Shown here one piece after another: positions 60,991-64,000 of a stretch of DNA of 64,000 bases. The stretch is from the NCBI RefSeq assembly GCF_041956535.1, contig NW_027192216.1:186757-250756 (forward strand), written 5' to 3'. A program made the position numbers and the translations under genes. Source of the stretch: Calcarisporiella thermophila CBS 279.70 (Eukaryota; Calcarisporiellomycota). The number at the start of each line of letters is the position of its first letter. The stretch's first letter is position 1. Under the pieces are notes generated by a model. The model did not search any database. It had not been told where the DNA came from and saw only the letters and a program-made list of their open reading frames with translations.

Positions 60991-61240
60991 GAGTAGTAAA
61001 ACTTAACTAGCTGTGATAATATAAGAGAATGACTTGATAAGTGAGATGAGAAGTGAAAAACGAAGAAAAAGAAGGAGTAGAGGTAGGGGCTACTGCTTCA
61101 ATCCAGTTCTATAACCGCTCTATTATCTCCTTCTTTAACCACGCCCAATTTGCACCACCTGCTTCGAAACTGTTCAATTTGTCGCTTTTTTCGGGCTCTT
61201 ATTATCCGCGCTTTTTTTCCCTCTAAGGACGCGAGAACTT
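60990..61240 (-). mobile_element. decayed LINE family 2 fragment (3' UTR and ORF2 end)
   Basis: Matches 62230-62460 of the better copy: GTAGGGG.TACTGC, then TTGCACCACCT.CTTCGAAACT and GTTC.ATTTG. The order relative to the preceding fragment is reversed with respect to an intact element, so two separate relics or a rearrangement are present. Confidence 0.6.
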
Positions 61241-61278
61241 GCGACCTGCGGTTTATTTAATATATAATACAAATGTGA
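61211..61278. repeat. diverged dispersed repeat, copy 2
   Basis: Partner of 57885-57964 (shared GGACGCGA..CTTGCG..CCTG.GGT). Confidence 0.5.
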
Positions 61279-61697
61279 GGGATCTTCCGAACAAAATTAT
61301 AAGTACTAGAAAACATGAGGATATAATTTAAAGGGTTCCGTGTTTGGAAATGTCGAATTAGGTGTCCTTTGCTTCCTCAAAATCAAAAACTACCTCTTGG
61401 CTGTCATCGATCTGGATTAGCGAGCTCTTCCCCCATTTTAGCTTGAAGCTTTCCTCATCTTTTTTCCTGTGTACCTGTATCCATCGTCCTTTGATTGCTA
61501 TGAGAAGATCTGATAATAAAGTACACATTTTTTTTTTGGTTTTGAGAATCTTTATTAAACAGTATTCTTTTTCGTTAGTAAAGGAAATTGATAGATATCA
61601 AGATATCAGAAAACAAGCAATACACGTAAGAAATAGTAGAGAGGGTGCCTAACTTTCCTATTTTTCAAGGAAAAACACTCTTATCCGCGTCAGGTCC
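61279..61697. other. intergenic before SINE copy c
   Basis: Contains a T run at about 61530 followed by GGTTTTGAGAATCTTTATT, possibly another retroelement tail. The open frame 61362-61652 shows no family signature. Confidence 0.35.
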
Positions 61698-62042
61698 TTT
61701 TTTGATCATTCAATGGAAATTTTTATTTAATTTCCATATATTACATGAAGTTAATGTCAATGGACTTAACATAACGAGATATAGGTCCTTGATTGATAGA
61801 CGTGCAATCGGTATGCGTGTAGTCGAAAGGCGTGTACTGTTGTTGTCGTGAATAGCACGTACGTGAAATTGATGTAATCAGTGTATTTTTTCGTAGGATC
61901 TTTCCAGTAATAGAGACTCAATATTGATCAAAGTGGACAGCAGTCTCTATTTAATAGTAAGTGCTGGTTGGGGAAGTGGGATTCGAACCCACACCGTTCT
62001 CATCGGCATCCCAGGGATAGTCCACTACACTAACCCTCCCCC
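61698..62042 (-). mobile_element. SINE copy c
   Basis: Full-length SINE of about 345 bp on the minus strand, with small indels relative to d. Tail hairpin arms at 61713-61720 and 61730-61737 pair perfectly over 8 bp. The head near 61968-62042 keeps a perfect B box (complement of GGATTCGAACC). Its head-side flank is CACCTCCCGAGTATCTAA, close to the flank of copy b. Confidence 0.9.
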
Positions 62043-62063
62043 GTTCACCTCCCGAGTATCTAA

Positions 62064-63022
62064 TTTTTTTTTTTGATCAATGCCGAGTCTTTATTGTATA
62101 GGAAGACTCTAAAATACAATTGTTACATATTATAAGCAATGAAGTGAAAGGGAAGCCAAAGTTAAAGCTTTGTGTGATATCGTAGATCGAAATGATATGT
62201 TGGTCATATCGACTTTCAGCTCAAATAGGTAAGGGAATGGTGAAACTCAACTAACTGTGGATATCAAAGGATAACATGAGAGGTGGGGTGGGGAGTAAAC
62301 AAATGGAAGCAGAGGATAGGGAGGGGATAAGGTAGGGGTTACTGCGTTATCCCAGTATCAGTGCCGCTCCGATCGCTCCTTCTCTAACCGCACCCAGCTT
62401 GCACCACCTTCTTCGAAACTGTTCGATTTGCCGGTTTTTTCGTGCTCGGATTAGTTCGGCTCCTATCACTTCCTCAATATCTAGTTTGGCCCGGTTGATG
62501 ATTATTTCGGGTGAGGCTCGGGTGCTTTCGAAATGTAAGGCGATCCGATCTCGGTGGATTTGCCACAACACCGAGTCAAAAGTAAATCGGGCTACGTGTC
62601 TCGCTGTTCTCGTGGATTCCGTGAGGTCTCCTAATATGAGGTTGCGAGTAGTCAGCACCGGAGTATTCTGGGGGCCTGTGATGGTGACGATGCACCTCTC
62701 CGCCCATTGCCATACTGGTGTGAGTTCAGGACATTCGAAGAAAGTATGCCGAATTGTGTCTCTTGAGGCGTTACATCGGGTGCACTTCGGGTCGTGACCA
62801 AGAAATGTCGAGTTAGTGATCACGCGTTCCACAAGAATCCGCCAGCGTAGCGCACGGTGTTTTGGGAGGGTGGGTCGTTTGTGGACGGAAGTCCAGATTT
62901 TCTTCCAATCCTCGGGTGTAGATCCAGCCTCTGGCCAGGATTGAGGCACCAATATGTTCGGCTCTAGAGAGCCGTTGCGCCGGAAGTGACGTCCTTGTCG
63001 GGTGGAGTATTCTACGACAGAA
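62064..63022 (-). mobile_element. LINE family 2, 5'-truncated copy
   Basis: About 960 bp: T-run tail complement at 62064-62074, GATCAATGCCGAGTC, a 3' untranslated region and the C-terminal part of ORF2. 3' hairpin arms GAGTCTT / AAGACTC are at 62085-62091 and 62103-62109. SINE copy d is inserted at its 5' end. Confidence 0.88.
62347..63022 (-). CDS. LINE ORF2 C-terminus with zinc knuckle (partial)
   Basis: The frame reads from EYSTRQGRHFRRNGSLEPN through NILVPQSWPEAGSTPEDWK, then KHRALRWRILVERVITNS and the zinc knuckle CTRCNASRDTIRHTFFEC (C-x2-C-x8-H-x4-C), typical of the C-terminus of L1-like fungal and plant LINE proteins. It ends GAIGAALILG. The RT domain is absent because the copy is 5'-truncated. 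It is uninterrupted, so the copy is relatively young. Confidence 0.85.
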
Positions 63023-63040
63023 CTGCCGGATATTAGGGTT

Positions 63041-63378
63041 TTTTTTTTTTTGATCAATCAATGGAAACTTTTTATTTAATTTCCATATATTACATGAAGT
63101 TAATGTCAATGGACTTAACATAACGAGATATAGGTCCTTGGTCGATAGGCGTTCAATCGATATGCGTGTATCGTAGTTGTCGTGAATAGCCTGTACGTGA
63201 AACCGATGTAATCTTTGTACTTATCGTAGGAGGGATCCTTTCAATAATGAAGACTCAATTTCTGAACAAGTGGACAGCAGTTACAAACTAAGAGTAAGTG
63301 CTGGTGGGGGAAGTGGGATTCGAACCCACGCCGTTCTCATCGGCCTACCAGGGATAGTCCACTACACTAACCCTCCCC
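63041..63378 (-). mobile_element. SINE copy d, with perfect 18-bp target-site duplication
   Basis: Full-length, about 338 bp. Flanked by CTGCCGGATATTAGGGTT at 63023-63040 and 63379-63396. The head on the minus strand carries A-box-like TAGTGTAGTGG and a consensus B box GGTTCGAATCC, so internal Pol III transcription is plausible. Tail hairpin arms are at 63061-63068 and 63079-63086. Inserted into or at the end of LINE family 2. Confidence 0.95.
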
Positions 63379-63399
63379 CTGCCGGATATTAGGGTTGAA

Positions 63400-64000
63400 T
63401 TTTTTTTGATCAATCAACGGAGACTTTTATTAGTTTCCGTAGCTTACAAGAGTTTAATGATTACAATGAACTAAGAAAAGGGGGGAATAAAGGGTAAATT
63501 AGATGTATATAGTGATCGGGTATTTGGTGAAAGGTATGAAGTAAAGAGGAGGGGAGGAGGGAAAGAGCGGATTGGGAGAGAGGAAGGGTTGCTTCGTCAC
63601 TCCAGTTATAGTCTTGCTCTATCCGAACTTTCTATTACCGCTCCCTGAGTGCACCGCCTTCTTCGGAATAACTCTATCTCTCGTCTTTTACGTGCCTTTA
63701 TCAGTTCACCTCCGATAGCCTCCTCGATGTCCATTTTGGCACGGAGGATGATTGTCTCGGGTGATGCTCGAATGCATTCGAAATGGTAGGCGATTCGGTC
63801 CCGATGGATTTGCCATGGCACCGAATCGAAGACGATTTGAGCCGCGTGTCTTACTGTCCTCGGGGCTTCTGGTAGGTCGCCAAGTACGAGGTTCCTGGGG
63901 CTCAGCACCTGAGTGTTTAGGGGGCCTGAGATGGTGTTGATACACCTTTCCGTCCAATGCCACACTGACGTGAGTTTGGGACATTTGAAGAAGGTGTGGC
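63400..64000 (-). mobile_element. LINE family 1, copy 2 (continues past the window)
   Basis: Starts with the tail complement at 63400-63407 and GATCAATCAACGGAGAC, followed by a 3' UTR nearly identical to copy 1, then ORF2 coding sequence from 63606 to the window edge (RHAAQIVFDSVPWQIHRDRI, RAKMDIEEAIGGELIKARKR). Hairpin arms are at 63417-63424 and 63433-63440. The zinc-knuckle region would lie just beyond the window. Confidence 0.9.

Noticed and set aside
61362-61652. 96-codon plus-strand frame as a gene
   Set aside because: Overlaps a probable retroelement tail and a T run; no family signature.
63305-63378. Minus-strand tRNA genes in the sequences ending TTCGAACCCACGCCG (three places)
   Set aside because: A and B boxes and acceptor-like ends are present, but the anticodon arm does not fold at the right position and each lies at the 5' end of a repeated element with target-site duplications, so they are SINE heads.

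Overview
The window is nuclear DNA from a fungus. It carries spliced genes with short introns (about 50-120 bp, GT..AG), the fungus-restricted families KCH1 and DEF1, a CRZ1-type zinc finger, two proteinase-K-type subtilases and fungal-style mL49. It also encodes a recognisable Rod/KNTC1 kinetochore protein and a steroid 5-alpha-reductase-like enzyme, which to my knowledge fits an early-diverging (non-Dikarya) fungus better than an ascomycete or basidiomycete. No species name can be given from sequence alone.

Layout, left: 0.2-8 kb holds an unidentified 159-aa gene starting only 8 bp after the CCT7 stop codon, then CCT7, prefoldin subunit 6 and the Q-rich DEF1. 8-17.7 kb is one many-exon gene for Rod. 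17.9-24.3 kb holds a 5-alpha-reductase-like enzyme, mL49, a membrane-anchored Kelch protein and a three-finger CRZ1-like regulator. 24.8-29.1 kb holds a GlcNAc-kinase-like hexokinase, an ArsC-fold protein and a nucleotide-sugar transporter. 31-35.4 kb holds two tandem secreted subtilases, each with a TATA box.

Layout, right: 37-57 kb is gene-dense: APC13, a secreted metallophosphoesterase, actin, CBC2, PTC7, KDEL receptor, KCH1, a Sec1/Munc18 protein, a Cdc25/ACR2-type rhodanese, a candidate EB1-binding protein with three SxIP motifs, and a double-hotdog acyl-CoA thioesterase. 57-64 kb is a retrotransposon cluster.

The most notable content is the retroelement system. A tRNA-derived SINE (four copies, all on the minus strand) ends in the same tail as two LINE families: a short hairpin, then ATTGATC and poly(A). 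The hairpin is conserved in structure, with compensatory base changes between LINE and SINE. Two SINE insertions, identified by target-site duplications, lie 66 and 69 bp upstream of two identical elongator tRNA-Met genes, and other copies stack next to SINE heads that carry A- and B-box promoters. This suggests a LINE machinery that mobilises the SINE and targets the upstream side of Pol III genes. A 649-base assembly gap lies inside one of the SINE copies.

Limits: exon joins were worked out by eye from reading frame and splice consensus. The long genes (Rod, SEC1) were recognised exon by exon and not every junction was checked.
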